A DNA stretch of 64,000 bases. Source: Streptomyces sp. NBC_00259 (GTDB lineage Bacteria > Actinomycetota > Actinomycetes > Streptomycetales > Streptomycetaceae). The notes below the pieces were generated by a model. The model saw nothing but the letters and a program-made list of their open reading frames with translations, was not told where the DNA came from and ran no database searches. The position numbers and the translations under genes were made by a program. Below, in pieces: positions 9,391 through 18,586 of the stretch (position 1 is its first letter; every line of letters begins with the position of its first letter). Location: NCBI RefSeq assembly GCF_036181745.1, contig NZ_CP108080.1, positions 186,001 through 250,000 on the forward strand. Direction: 5' to 3'.

Positions 9391-9426
9391 CGGAAGCACC
9401 GGAAGCACCGGAAGCACCGGAAGCAC
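9391..9426 (+). repeat. Four tandem 9-bp repeats
   Basis: Four perfect copies of cggaagcac lie in the 177-bp gap between permease 2 and the LacI gene, flanked by degenerate copies. With the 9-bp array in permease 2 this is the second such array within 1.1 kb. Confidence 0.8.
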
Positions 9427-9502
9427 CGGAGCCAGGAAAGCGCCGGACACCCGTCCCGTTCCCAGCCGAACAAAGCCGAGTAAGACGAGTAAGAGGAGTG
9501 CC

Positions 9503-10525
9503 GTGGGCGTCAGCCTCAAGGACGTCGCGCAGCGGGCAGGCGTGTCGATCAAGACCGTGTCGAACGTGGTCAACAACTACCCCCACGTCACACCCCAGAT
9601 GCGGGCCAGGGTGCAGCAGGCCATCGACGAGCTCGGCTACCGGCCCAACCTCACGGCGCGTCATCTGCGGAAGGGACGCACGGGCATCATCGCCTTCGCC
9701 GTCCCCGAACTCGGCAACCCCTACTTCGCGGAGCTGGCCGGAGCCGTCATCGATGCCGCGGCCGTGCACGACTACACCGTCCTCGTCGACCACACCGCCG
9801 GCCTGCGCGAGCGGGAGGTGCTGGTCAGCCAGGAGTTCCGGGCACACGTCATCGACGGACTCATCCTCAGCCCCATCCATCTGGAGAACGAGGATCTGCT
9901 CGCCCGGCAGGAGTCGTCCCCGCTGGTGCTGCTCGGTGAGCGCGAGTACGAGGCCCCGTACGACCAGATCGCCATCGACAACGTGGCGGCGGCGCGCACG
10001 GCCGTACGCCACCTTCTCGACCTCGGCCGGCGCAGGATCGCCTTCCTCGGCTCGCGTACGAGCCGGGAGCGCCGACCCGCCCATCTGCGCCTGCGCGGCT
10101 GGCGGGAGGAGCACGCCGCGGCCGGTCTGCGGCCGGACGAGAACCTGGTCGTCGCCACGGAAGGCTACGGCCGTGCCGACGGCGCCGCGGCCATGGCCGA
10201 GCTGCTGGAGCGCGGCGAACGTCCCGACGCCGTGTTCGCGTACAACGACCTGATCGCCCTGGGGGCCATGCGGACCCTCACCGAGCGTGGCCTCGAGGTC
10301 CCCGCCGACGTCGCCGTGGTCGGCTTCGACGACATCGAAGAGAGCCGCTACGGCGCCGTCACCCTCACGACCGTCTCGCCCGACAAGCCGGCCATCGCCC
10401 GCCTGGCCGTCGACCGGCTCGTGGAACGACTCGCCGGGGGAACCTTGTCGGAGCCGCAGCGCATCAGGCCCGGATACCGCCTCATCGTCAGGGAGTCGAC
10501 CCGCACCCGCCGTACCGGCGCCTAG
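9503..10525 (+). CDS. LacI-family transcriptional regulator
   Basis: The protein has 340 residues, with GTG 9503 preceded by GAGGAG. The N-terminal helix-turn-helix reads VSLKDVAQRAGVSIKTVSNV, followed by the hinge region (YRPNLTARHLRKGRT) and a periplasmic-binding-like effector domain ending near residue 330 (DVAVVGFDDIEESRYGAV). It lies inside the sugar operon between permease 2 and the epimerase, so it is probably a local repressor released by a sugar. Its likely sites are the AACGTT-centred palindromes upstream of the operon and of the GH2 gene. No such site is seen directly in front of the gene, so it probably depends on the operon promoter. Confidence 0.88.
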   Translation: MGVSLKDVAQRAGVSIKTVSNVVNNYPHVTPQMRARVQQAIDELGYRPNLTARHLRKGRTGIIAFAVPELGNPYFAELAGAVIDAAAVHDYTVLVDHTAGLREREVLVSQEFRAHVIDGLILSPIHLENEDLLARQESSPLVLLGEREYEAPYDQIAIDNVAAARTAVRHLLDLGRRRIAFLGSRTSRERRPAHLRLRGWREEHAAAGLRPDENLVVATEGYGRADGAAAMAELLERGERPDAVFAYNDLIALGAMRTLTERGLEVPADVAVVGFDDIEESRYGAVTLTTVSPDKPAIARLAVDRLVERLAGGTLSEPQRIRPGYRLIVRESTRTRRTGA

Positions 10526-10537
10526 CGGGGCCTGGAC

Positions 10538-10565
10538 GGACCGGCCACGACGGGTCGGCCGGTCC
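10538..10565 (+). terminator. Hairpin between LacI gene and epimerase
   Basis: A 9-bp perfect inverted repeat (ggaccggcc / ggccggtcc, 10-nt loop) starts 13 nt after the LacI stop. It may partly end or slow transcription before the epimerase gene, or be a simple processing hairpin. Confidence 0.45.
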
Positions 10566-10619
10566 CCCGCCAGCCGCCGACGTTCCCCTGTGAAAGCCCG
10601 CTCGCCAAGAGGACTGATC

Positions 10620-11726
10620 ATGCGCCGACCCACCGTGCACCACACACCGTTCGGCACCGCCCCGAGTGGCCAGGACGTCGGCCTGTGGCGATTGGAATCC
10701 CGTTCCGGCGTCCACGCCGAGATCCTCACCTACGGCGGCATCCTGCACACCCTCGGCGTACCCGACACCGCGGGTGACACCGCCTCCGTGGTCCTGTCGC
10801 TGGCCTCCGTCGACCAGTACGCCGGGAAGAACCCCTACTTCGGCGCCCTCATCGGCCGGTACGCCAACCGCATCGCCCACGGCCGCTTCACCCTCGACGG
10901 AACCACGTACCAGGTCCCCGTGAACGACCGTCGCCACGCGCTGCACGGCGGACCCGAAGGCTTCGACACGAAGGTGTGGGACGCCACTGCGCTGACGGGG
11001 GGCGACTGCGCGGCGGTACGGCTGACACTGCGCAGCCCGGACGGCGACATGGGGTTCCCCGGCGCGCTCGACACGACCGTCACGTACGCGCTCGACGCGT
11101 CGGGCACGCTGTCGGTCGAGTACACGACGGTGACGGACCGGCCCACCGTGGTCAACACCACGAACCACGCCTACTTCAACCTCGCCGGCGGTGGCGACAT
11201 CCTCGGCCACACCCTCCAGGTCGACGCCGCTGCCTATCTGCCCGTCGGCATGGACGGCATTCCCGACGGCCCGATCGCCGATGTGTCCGGCACCGCCTTC
11301 GACCTGGCCTCCCCGCAGCTCATCGGGGACCGGCTCCTGGCGGCCGACGACCAGGTCCGGCAGGCCGAGGGCTACGACCACTGCTGGGTGCTGACCGCGC
11401 GGGACGACGGCGAACTGCGGCGCGCCGCCCGGCTGGTCGCGCCGGCCGCGAAGCGGGTCATGGAGGTGTGGACGACGGAACCCGGTGTGCAGGTCTACAC
11501 CGCCAACCAGCTCGACGGCACGCTGACGGACGGCGCCGGCCGCTCGCACGGCCGCCACAGCGCGGTGTGCCTGGAGACTCAACACTTCCCCGACGCGCCC
11601 AACCGCCCCGACTTTCCGAGCACGGTGCTGCGCCCGGGGACGATCGGCTACAGCCGCACCGAGTTCCGCTTCCCCCACCTTGCTTACGCCGCAGATCCCG
11701 TCGGCCTCGGTCACGGCTCGTGCTGA
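10620..11726 (+). CDS. galM: Aldose 1-epimerase (mutarotase)
   Basis: The protein has 368 residues. ATG 10620 follows AAGAGGA; the frame is open upstream, but the family domain starts here. It interconverts alpha and beta anomers of galactose or related aldoses. Family landmarks are RYANRIAHGRF (about 80), NTTNHAYFNL carrying the catalytic His (about 180), GYDHCWVL, and LETQHFPDAPN carrying the catalytic Glu (about 320). There is no signal peptide, so it acts in the cytoplasm. As last gene of the importer operon it fits entry of an aldose in one anomeric form. Confidence 0.9.
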   Translation: MRRPTVHHTPFGTAPSGQDVGLWRLESRSGVHAEILTYGGILHTLGVPDTAGDTASVVLSLASVDQYAGKNPYFGALIGRYANRIAHGRFTLDGTTYQVPVNDRRHALHGGPEGFDTKVWDATALTGGDCAAVRLTLRSPDGDMGFPGALDTTVTYALDASGTLSVEYTTVTDRPTVVNTTNHAYFNLAGGGDILGHTLQVDAAAYLPVGMDGIPDGPIADVSGTAFDLASPQLIGDRLLAADDQVRQAEGYDHCWVLTARDDGELRRAARLVAPAAKRVMEVWTTEPGVQVYTANQLDGTLTDGAGRSHGRHSAVCLETQHFPDAPNRPDFPSTVLRPGTIGYSRTEFRFPHLAYAADPVGLGHGSC

Positions 11727-11856
11727 CGACGCAGGTTCCCCGGGCCGGGCAGGCCGTCCACGGCGTTCATGACGAGTGGTCGGCCGCCGATCGCGTGGCT
11801 TGCCCGCTACGAACGTTGGCCCGTTGGCATCGCCGGACAACCCCTAGGGTGGGACG

Positions 11857-12399
11857 GTGACTTCTCTGCCGGAAGACCGGCCGCCGGTGCTCAGCGAAGA
11901 CGACCGCGACACGGCCGTGCAGCGCGTGCAGGAGGCGTACGCCGAAGGGCACATCTCGCACGAGGAGATGGACGAACGCCTCCACCAGGTGCTCACCGCC
12001 AGGACGCACAGCGAGCTTGTGCCGGTTCTGGCCTCGCTCCCGGAGGGGAAAGCGGGCACCACGTCCACGATTGCCGCCGCCGGCGGACGGATCAAGCGGC
12101 GCGGCGCATGGCGGGTGCCTCGGATCCTCAAGGTTGCGTCCGCGTTCGGAAGGGTGCACCTGGACCTGTCCCGGGCGGTCATCGAGCACCCGGTCGTCGA
12201 CATCGAGTTGCAACTCGGCACCGGCAGAGCCAAGATCACGGTGCCCCGCGACGCGATCGTCGACCTCGACGATCTGCACACCGGGTGGAAGGACACCCGC
12301 TACAAGCCCTCGCTGCCGGCCCTCCCCGGCGGGCCGAGGATCCGGATCTCCGGGACCATGGGGTTCGGACGGTTGAAGATCCGCCACGCACGGCGTTGA
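11857..12399 (+). CDS. DUF1707 domain protein
   Basis: The protein has 180 residues. The start is GTG 11857, and TAGGGT lies at 11845-11850, 6 nt before it, so the mRNA is probably leaderless; TTGGCA 15 nt before the -10 box may be the -35. The N-terminal 60 residues match DUF1707 (EDDRDTAVQRVQEAYAEGHI, then EMDERLHQVLTARTHSEL). The rest is a predicted beta-rich C-terminal region. There is no signal peptide or membrane helix. The function of DUF1707 proteins is not established. Confidence 0.8.
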   Translation: MTSLPEDRPPVLSEDDRDTAVQRVQEAYAEGHISHEEMDERLHQVLTARTHSELVPVLASLPEGKAGTTSTIAAAGGRIKRRGAWRVPRILKVASAFGRVHLDLSRAVIEHPVVDIELQLGTGRAKITVPRDAIVDLDDLHTGWKDTRYKPSLPALPGGPRIRISGTMGFGRLKIRHARR

Positions 12400-12456
12400 G
12401 ACCCACCCGACGGACGCGCTCCTCCGTGTTCCGATACCGTCGAGCCCCAGGGCCCG

Positions 12457-13239
12457 TCAGTGGTGGTGGCCGGGCCGGCCGAGGGTCTCCACGGGGGTCG
12501 CGCCGGGGCGGGTCCACTGCGGTACGGGGCGGCTGGTCGGGCCCCAGGTGGCGTTCCCGTCCGCGTCCGAGCGCCAGGACCAGCACGGGACGCGGCCTTC
12601 GGGCCGGCCCTCGGGGTTGTCCTCCCACGCCTCGCCGCGGCCGTAGGGCGTCATGTCGAGCAGGCCGAGGGACGCGTTGACCCGCTCGTTGCCACGGCCC
12701 GTCGTGGAGTAGGTGAGGAACACGCGGTCGGCGTCGCGCAGGAAGCAGGTGAGGTAACCCATGGCACCGCCGACCGGCGCCTCCACGTCGCGCACCGAGT
12801 ACCAGGGCTGGGTGTAGCCCATGAACTCGACGTACGAGGCCACCTCGTCCCACCGGCCCGTGGTGAGAATGGCGAAGGAGACGTCGCGGGCGTTGAGGTA
12901 GACCGCGTCCTTCAGGTGCCAGGCCGTGGTGGTGCAGCCCTCGCACTGGCCCTGGTGCGGCGCACCGTCGTACCACATGTGCTGGTAGACCAGGAGCTCG
13001 TCGCGGCCGTGGAACAGGTCCAGGAACGGGACCGGACCGTCCGCTCCGACGACCTCGGTCTTCCCGTCGAGCTCCACCATCGGCAGCCGGCGGCGGGCCG
13101 CGGCGATGGCGTCGCCCTCGCGGGTATGGGCCTTCTCGCGCACCAGCAGCTCGTCACGGGCGGTCTGCCAGGTGGCCAGGTCGACCACGGCTGGGCGGCC
13201 GGGCAGCGCGCCGGTCGGGTCGTCCGGGGTGGTCGTCAT
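12457..13239 (-). CDS. DUF899 family thioredoxin-like protein
   Basis: The protein has 260 residues. Landmarks of DUF899 are present: an N-terminal VREKAHTREGDAIAAARRRL segment, then LDLFHGRDELLVYQHMW, the cysteine pair in QCEGCTTTAWHL, and TTGRGNERVNASLGLLDMTPYG near the end. The family has a thioredoxin-like fold and is often annotated as a dithiol-disulfide isomerase-like protein, without proven chemistry. The spacing CxGC keeps two cysteines that could be redox active. It is transcribed away from the phosphatase gene at 13541. Confidence 0.82.
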   Translation of the reverse strand: MTTTPDDPTGALPGRPAVVDLATWQTARDELLVREKAHTREGDAIAAARRRLPMVELDGKTEVVGADGPVPFLDLFHGRDELLVYQHMWYDGAPHQGQCEGCTTTAWHLKDAVYLNARDVSFAILTTGRWDEVASYVEFMGYTQPWYSVRDVEAPVGGAMGYLTCFLRDADRVFLTYSTTGRGNERVNASLGLLDMTPYGRGEAWEDNPEGRPEGRVPCWSWRSDADGNATWGPTSRPVPQWTRPGATPVETLGRPGHHH

Positions 13240-13540
13240 GGTGTCCTCCGTGGTGTCGTCTCGTGCCGGGCAGCTACGTATTACGTGTGAGGTACTACGA
13301 CTGAGGTGCTACGACGGTCACCAGATCAGACTCGCGACCCGGCCGGAACTCATCGCGGTAGGGGGCGCCACGGCCGGGCATGCAGGGACCACGTCAGGGC
13401 GACAAGGTCGCAGACGCGCTCTCAGGCCTCACCTGGCGGATGTAGCGGCCACCAAGGGCTGCCGACCACGGATCACGGGTCCACGTCACGGGTCACGGGC
13501 CAGGAGGCCACAGCGGCCCTCGGCGAGGCAGGCTGTATTC
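13240..13540. other. Divergent spacer with a 14-bp direct repeat
   Basis: No gene is supported. Two near-identical direct repeats (gaggtactacgact at 13289-13302 and gaggtgctacgac at 13303-13315) and the palindrome acgtattacgt (13276-13286) lie just upstream of the DUF899 gene. They are candidate regulator sites. Confidence 0.4.
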
Positions 13541-14713
13541 ATGCAGTCGCTCCTGCGCCCACATCCTCGACCAGGAGTGGACGGTCACAGCCGGGTCCTG
13601 CTCACACTCGCGCAGTGTGTGCCCTTCGCGATCGCGCTCGCCGTGCTGATCATCGAACTCACCCCCGCCCACTTCATCTACACAGGCCCCCTCCTCACCG
13701 CGACCCCGGCGCTGGCCGCGGTGACGATGGGTCCCAAGGGCACCACCGCGGCAGTGGCTCTCGCGTTGGCGATCAGCGTGACCACCGCCACCTACAACCA
13801 GGCGTGGGGCACGCTGCAGGTCTATTCCAACTTTCTGGCCCTCACCCTCGTCTCCGTGGCCGGTTTCATCACGAGCAGCGCCATGCGCAGGCAGAGCCAG
13901 AGCGAGCTCGACCAGGTGCGCCGGATCGCCGTGGCCGCGCAGGAGGTCATCCTGCGGCCCGTCCCCCCGCGCATGGGCCCGGCGCAGGCCGCGAGCCTGT
14001 GCCTCGCGGCCGGGACCGGGGCACAGGTCGGCGGCGATCTGTACGAGGCCGTGAAGACTCCGTACGGCGTCCGGATGATCGTGGGCGACGTCCGCGGCAA
14101 GGGGCTGAACGCCATCCGCGCGGTCGCCGTGGCGCTGGGCGCCTTCCGGGATGCCGCGCACTACGAGGACGAGCTGGTGACTGTCATGGACCACTGCGCG
14201 GCCGCGCTGCGACGGGAGGCCGCCAATCCAGGTGCCTACGACGAGGAAGCCCTGACGGAGGGATTCACCACCGCGCTGATCGCCCAGGTGCCCGACGAAC
14301 ACGTCGTGCACCTGATCAACCGTGGCCATCCGCCCCCGCTGCTGCTGCACCAGGGCAGGGTTCAGGCCCTCATGCCCGCCGTCCCCATGCCGCCCCTCGG
14401 CCTGGAAGACCTCGTCACCGGCCCTCCCCAGAAGCCGGAGAGCCATCCGTTCCTGCCGGGCGACCGTCTGCTGCTGTACACCGACGGTGTGATCGAAGCC
14501 CGCGACCGGAACAACGACTTCTTCCTCCTGCCCGAGGCCATGCAGGCAATGCGCGCCGACACCACCCCGCAGGAGTTCCTCGACGAGCTGCACCAGCTAC
14601 TGCTCCGCCACACCGGCGGCCACCTGGCGGACGATGTCGCCATGATCGTCGTCGACCGGCTCGACGATGGAGCGGCCACGCAGGTCAGCGCGCCTGGCCG
14701 CCACCTGATGTGA
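13541..14713 (+). CDS. Membrane-bound SpoIIE/RsbU-type PP2C phosphatase
   Basis: The protein has 390 residues. ATG 13541 is chosen because the hydrophobic region follows directly; the ribosome site (GAGGCAGG) is distant and weak. Three or four membrane helices fill about residues 20-115, followed by a linker helix and a PP2C-type catalytic domain (about 150-380). Metal-binding landmarks are GGDLYEAV, VGDVRGKGLNAIR, and DRLLLYTDGVIEARD. The family dephosphorylates anti-anti-sigma (STAS) proteins in partner-switching networks. No STAS or anti-sigma gene is adjacent, so partners are unknown; an ATP-binding regulator is encoded at 59175. Confidence 0.88.
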   Translation: MQSLLRPHPRPGVDGHSRVLLTLAQCVPFAIALAVLIIELTPAHFIYTGPLLTATPALAAVTMGPKGTTAAVALALAISVTTATYNQAWGTLQVYSNFLALTLVSVAGFITSSAMRRQSQSELDQVRRIAVAAQEVILRPVPPRMGPAQAASLCLAAGTGAQVGGDLYEAVKTPYGVRMIVGDVRGKGLNAIRAVAVALGAFRDAAHYEDELVTVMDHCAAALRREAANPGAYDEEALTEGFTTALIAQVPDEHVVHLINRGHPPPLLLHQGRVQALMPAVPMPPLGLEDLVTGPPQKPESHPFLPGDRLLLYTDGVIEARDRNNDFFLLPEAMQAMRADTTPQEFLDELHQLLLRHTGGHLADDVAMIVVDRLDDGAATQVSAPGRHLM

Positions 14714-14723
14714 CAGCCATGTC

Positions 14724-14809
14724 CTGACGGCGCATGTTCCGACCACGCATGCCCCTGACCGCGCATGACCTGACCGCGCATGCCCTGACCGCGCATGACC
14801 TGACCGCGG
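14724..14809 (+). repeat. Degenerate 15-bp tandem array
   Basis: About five and a half units of the form ctgaccgcgcatgac follow the phosphatase stop codon: two diverged units, then three near-perfect ones and a partial copy. No protein or known element explains it. Confidence 0.75.
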
Positions 14810-15030
14810 CACCCGGCGGCGGAGACTTCCTGGACCGCCAGCCCGAGGACGCCCGCGTGCGCGACGCCGCGACCGGCGTCCTGGACATCCCGCTCGCGGT
14901 TCCACGCAGCGCCCCCGGCTCCGCGACGGGAGGGACAGCTGACCTGCGGGGCGGATCACGCCAGCCCGAAGCATCCCAAAACTCTTGGAAGACGCAGATC
15001 AGGCGTTGCTACCCCTCATCCACCCACATT

Positions 15031-15066
15031 CTGACTTGCATATCTAAATCCAGACGCTAACCTGGA
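15031..15066 (+). promoter_or_regulatory. HxlR-type regulon element, copy A
   Basis: A 36-bp element with ctgacttgcatatc, taaatccagacg and the -10 box TAACCT (15058-15063); TTGCAT lies 16 bp upstream as -35. It is almost identical to the copy in front of the SDR gene at 21636. An ATG lies 7 nt after the -10 box, but its frame encodes nothing recognisable. The next intact gene downstream is the epoxide hydrolase. Confidence 0.7.
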
Positions 15067-15266
15067 GGCCATGGGCGGCGCAGGACCTGCAAGCCGCCCG
15101 GCCGACACCGGACCGCGGGACGCCATTCCGGCCGCGCCGGACGGTGCGGCAGGGGCCGTCGAGCCCATCACAGCCGGACACACACCCGCTTCTGCCGGCC
15201 CCGACCAGCCAACCCACCTATCGAGCACCCGCCTGAGACAAGGCACGCCCGTCGGAGAGGAATCAC

Positions 15267-15428
15267 ATGCTCGTCACACGATCACCCGCCCTGAGCACAG
15301 GCGCCGATCACCGCCTTGGCCACGCATTCGCCCGCTCACCGATCAACCACGGCGCGGCCAAGGCCTGCGCCGCCACCGGCGACCCGGCCGAGGTGAGAGA
15401 CATGCGCTCGGCGAAACACTCGAGGTAA
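15267..15428 (+). pseudogene. N-terminal fragment of a short-chain dehydrogenase, duplicated from the 21.6-kb gene
   Basis: ATG 15267 follows CGGAGAGG and encodes 53 residues ending at TAA. The segment GHAFARSPINHGAAKACAAT lines up with GHAFARSLIDHGAAKVYAAT of the SDR at 21636. The nucleotide match includes the upstream promoter element and continues to about 15400. The glycine-rich cofactor loop is damaged (TGADHRLG for TGANRGIG) and the rest of the enzyme is missing. It is a decayed partial duplicate. Some translation is possible because promoter and ribosome site survive. Confidence 0.75.
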
Positions 15429-15864
15429 GGGTTCAACTCCAGTTCCGGCAGAGCCTTGTCGGTCACACCGGTCACACCGGTCAGCTCGGCGTCTCGCGCG
15501 CCGAGGTTCGCGGACCGAGGTTTCCGGAGCCGAGGAGCATCACCTGCACGGCCTGCCGCAGCCGACGAGTCGTACGAGCTGCTGGAATTGCAGGAGTTGC
15601 TGGACCGCGTCCGCGTCGGCAACGACGCCGGATCGCCTCCTCAGGCCGGCCGATCACCGCGTGTTCGCCGCCGTCGGTCCGCACTGTTGCCCAGTCCCGC
15701 TCGAATCGTCGAGCAGTTCCAGCACATCGATATGAACACTCACGGGCGCGGTACACCGGCCGCGGCCGCCCCCATGGACCGCTGAAACCGGCCCCGTCGA
15801 AACCCACGCACCACACCACCCTTTCAACGAACTCGAACATTCCCCATTCCCAAGGAGATTCACC
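15429..15864. other. Spacer before the epoxide hydrolase
   Basis: No convincing gene is seen. It holds a short ggtcacacc tandem repeat near 15461-15483 and otherwise no recognisable element; it may contain further decayed sequence from the duplication. Confidence 0.4.
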
Positions 15865-17184
15865 ATGTCCGAGATGCTTCCGCCGCACTCCCGAAGGGCA
15901 TTCCTTTCCACCTCGGCCGCCGCGACGGCCGCGGCGGTCGCGGGATCCGCCAGCCTGTTCCCCGCCCGGCCGGCCGCAGCGGCCGAAAGGGGAGCCGGCA
16001 GCGGCCCGGCAGCGGGCGGGAGCATCCGTCCCTTCCGTGTCCATTTCCCGGAAAGGGATCTCGTCGATCTCCGTCGGCGCATCGTGTCCACCCGTTGGCC
16101 CGAGCACGAGACCGTCGTGGACCACTCGCAGGGCGTGCCGCTCACGACGACCCAGGAACTCGCGCGCTACTGGGCGTCGGAGTACGACTGGCGCAAGGTC
16201 GAGGCGAAGCTGAACGCCTTGCCGAACTTCATCACCGAGATAGACGGGCTGGACATCCACTTCATCCACGTCCGCTCCAAGCACAAGAACGCGATGCCGC
16301 TCATCGTGACCCACGGATGGCCGGGCTCGGTCATCGAGCAGCTGAAGATCATCGAACCGCTCACGAATCCCACGGCATACGGGGCGAAGGCATCGGACGC
16401 CTTCCACGTGGTGATCCCGTCTCTGCCCGGCTACGGGTTCTCGGGCAAGCCGACCACGTCCGGCTGGGGCCCCGACCGGATCGCGCGCGCCTGGACGGAG
16501 CTGATGCAGCGCCTTGGATACACGAAGTACGTGGCGCAGGGCGGCGACTGGGGTGCGCTCATCGTGGATCTCATGGCTGTGCAGAAGCCTTCGGGACTGC
16601 TCGGCATCCACACCAACCTGCCCGGCGTGGTGCCGCCGGAGATCGCCAAGGCTCTCGCAACCGGCAGCCCGGTGCCCCCCGGGCTCTCGGGCGACGAGAA
16701 GCAGGCGTACGAGCAGTTGCAATTCACCTACAAGCACCTCGCCTACGCCCGCATCATGGGTTCCCGCCCGCAGACGCTGACCGGACTGACGGATTCGCCC
16801 GTCGGACTCGCGACCTTCATGCTCGACCACGACGGGCGCAGTCTGGAACTGATATCCCGGGTGTTCGCCGGACACCAGGAAGGCCTGACGCGGGACGACA
16901 TCCTGGACAACATCACGCTGTACTGGCTGACGAACACGGCGGTTTCCTCCGCTCGTCTCTACTGGGAGAACAAGTACTCCCTCGTCCCCAACGGCGTTTC
17001 CATCCCGGTTGCCGTGAGCGCCTTCCCCGACGAGAACTTCCAAGCCCCGAAGAGCTGGGCACAGAAGGCCTATCCCCAGCTGATCCATTTCAACAGGCTC
17101 CCCAAGGGCGGGCACTTCGCGGCCTGGGAGCAGCCGCGCCTGTTCACGGATGAGCTTCGCGCGGGATTCCGGTCCCTTCGCTAG
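15865..17184 (+). CDS. Tat-exported epoxide hydrolase (alpha/beta hydrolase)
   Basis: The protein has 439 residues; ATG 15865 follows AAGGAG. A twin-arginine signal peptide ([13 protein letters not shown], cleavage near residue 41, PAAAAE) precedes the epoxide-hydrolase N-terminal domain (about 52-165) and an alpha/beta-hydrolase domain. HGWPGS forms the oxyanion-hole region and GGDWG carries the candidate nucleophile Asp (about residue 228). The C-terminal KGGHFAAWE holds the candidate catalytic His. It would convert epoxides to diols outside the membrane. Tat export of this family is uncommon in my experience, and tatA, tatC and tatB genes follow directly. A copy of the HxlR-type promoter element lies 800 bp upstream. 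Confidence 0.88.
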   Translation: MSEMLPPHSRRAFLSTSAAATAAAVAGSASLFPARPAAAAERGAGSGPAAGGSIRPFRVHFPERDLVDLRRRIVSTRWPEHETVVDHSQGVPLTTTQELARYWASEYDWRKVEAKLNALPNFITEIDGLDIHFIHVRSKHKNAMPLIVTHGWPGSVIEQLKIIEPLTNPTAYGAKASDAFHVVIPSLPGYGFSGKPTTSGWGPDRIARAWTELMQRLGYTKYVAQGGDWGALIVDLMAVQKPSGLLGIHTNLPGVVPPEIAKALATGSPVPPGLSGDEKQAYEQLQFTYKHLAYARIMGSRPQTLTGLTDSPVGLATFMLDHDGRSLELISRVFAGHQEGLTRDDILDNITLYWLTNTAVSSARLYWENKYSLVPNGVSIPVAVSAFPDENFQAPKSWAQKAYPQLIHFNRLPKGGHFAAWEQPRLFTDELRAGFRSLR

Positions 17185-17318
17185 ACACCCGTGCGGGCGA
17201 GGGCAGGCACCTGCCCTCGCCCGCCCCTCCCCGTCTCGCTTCCTCTCCCTCCCTCTCCGTCCCTCCCTCCCTCTCCCCCGGCGGAGCGATCACCGCTCCC
17301 GACACGAAAGGCCTCATC

Positions 17319-17621
17319 ATGTTCGGCAAACTCGGCGCACCCGAGATCCTGCTCATCCTCGTCGTCGTGATCCTCCTCTTCGGTGCCAAGCGCCTGCCCG
17401 ACATGGCGCGCTCGCTCGGCCAGTCCATGCGCATCCTCAAGACCGAGACCAAGGCCATGCGCACCCGCGAGGACGAAACCACCGCCGCGGGCCCGCCCCC
17501 CGCACTTGCCGACTCCGCAAGCCGGATCGAGTCCCAGCGCCCCCTCGCTGCCGCACCCGGGCAGCAGGAGGACACCGCTGCGGCGGGGGCCCGTACCCAG
17601 GAAGCCGTCGGTACGCACTGA
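17319..17621 (+). CDS. tatA: Sec-independent translocase subunit TatA
   Basis: The protein has 100 residues. ATG 17319 follows GAAAGG. It begins [20 protein letters not shown], followed by [16 protein letters not shown]: one membrane helix, the FG hinge and an amphipathic helix, as in TatA/E. The C-terminal tail is acidic and polar. It forms the transport pore for folded Tat substrates. It lies 134 bp after the Tat-dependent epoxide hydrolase and 40 bp before tatC. Streptomycetes usually have tatA and tatC elsewhere as a housekeeping pair, so this is probably an extra set. Confidence 0.93.
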   Translation: MFGKLGAPEILLILVVVILLFGAKRLPDMARSLGQSMRILKTETKAMRTREDETTAAGPPPALADSASRIESQRPLAAAPGQQEDTAAAGARTQEAVGTH

Positions 17622-17661
17622 CGCCGGACTGTGCCGGCGAGAGAGAAACGGAGGACTGCTC

Positions 17662-18510
17662 GTGCTCGCAGCCACCCTTCAGGCCCCTGAGGGGCACATG
17701 CCCCTGATGGGCCACCTTCGCGAGCTGCGGATGCGCCTGGTGAAGGCGATCGCCGCAGTCATGGTGACGACCGTTGTCGCGGGGCTGTTCTACAAGCAAC
17801 TGACCGACTTCGTCATCGCGCCACTGCCGGGCTGTACCCCGGGGGAAGGGAGCGGCACGACGCCCGCCGGGCGATGCGGCGTCATCGCCACCAACGGTCT
17901 CCTCTCGCCCGTCACCCTCGCCTTGAAGGTGTCGTTGACCGCGGGCCTCATCGGCGCGAGTCCCGTCTGGCTCTACCAGCTGTGGAGGTTTCTCGCCCCA
18001 GGACTGCACCGCGGCGAGAGGAAGTACACCCTCGCCTTCCTCGCCACGGGCATCCCGCTGTTCCTGATCGGGGCGGCGTTCGCCTATGCCGTCCTGCCCA
18101 CGACTGCACGGGTGTTGATCTCCTTCACCCCTGACCAGGCCACCAACATCCTGCCCGTCGACGACTTTCTCGACCTTGCCACCCGTATGGTCGTGGTCTT
18201 CGGGCTGTCCTTCGAGCTCCCTCTGCTCCTCATCATGCTCAACGTGGCAGGCGTCCTCAGCGCCGCCCGTATGGCGGGCTGGTGGCGGCACATGCTCATC
18301 GGCATCGCGGTCTTCGCCGCCATCGCCACGCCCAGCAGTGATCCGCTGAGCATGCTCGCGCTCGCCGGCCCCATCACCGCGCTCTATCTGGCCGCCTGCG
18401 CCGTCTCCTGGCTCAACGACCGCCGCCGCGGCCGCACACGCGCGGCACGTCTCAGCCCCGACGAGCCCTCACCGCTTCCCACTTCCGACGCGTCGCGCCC
18501 CGGTCGCTGA
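17662..18510 (+). CDS. tatC: Sec-independent translocase subunit TatC
   Basis: The protein has 282 residues from GTG 17662, with GGAGGA 6 nt upstream; the frame continues further but without a site. HMPLMGHLRELRMRLVK is the classic TatC start, followed by six predicted membrane helices and PVWLYQLWRFLAPGLHRGER, the conserved cytoplasmic loop that reads twin-arginine signals. ATPSSDPLSM near residue 240 is also conserved. It is the signal-recognition core of the Tat complex and is encoded between tatA and tatB. Confidence 0.93.
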   Translation: MLAATLQAPEGHMPLMGHLRELRMRLVKAIAAVMVTTVVAGLFYKQLTDFVIAPLPGCTPGEGSGTTPAGRCGVIATNGLLSPVTLALKVSLTAGLIGASPVWLYQLWRFLAPGLHRGERKYTLAFLATGIPLFLIGAAFAYAVLPTTARVLISFTPDQATNILPVDDFLDLATRMVVVFGLSFELPLLLIMLNVAGVLSAARMAGWWRHMLIGIAVFAAIATPSSDPLSMLALAGPITALYLAACAVSWLNDRRRGRTRAARLSPDEPSPLPTSDASRPGR

Positions 18511-18586
18511 GTCGGCGTCCCTCGTGTTCCGCACTGCACTTCACCTCACTGCGCCTCCCCGCCCCGCCCCCCAAAGGAGGGCACAC

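Noticed and set aside
9391..9426. Short regular repeats considered as a CRISPR array.
   Set aside because: The units are 9 bp with no spacers; they are a simple tandem repeat.
8228..10729. 833-codon frame on the minus strand across permease 2, LacI and the epimerase start.
   Set aside because: It crosses three well-supported genes and gaps, and its Gly/Arg/Asp-rich translation matches no family.
15071..15280. Leaderless ATG 7 nt after the -10 box of copy A as a gene start.
   Set aside because: The frame is Ala/Pro/Arg-rich, runs into the SDR stub in another frame and resembles no protein; copy B has ATA at this place.
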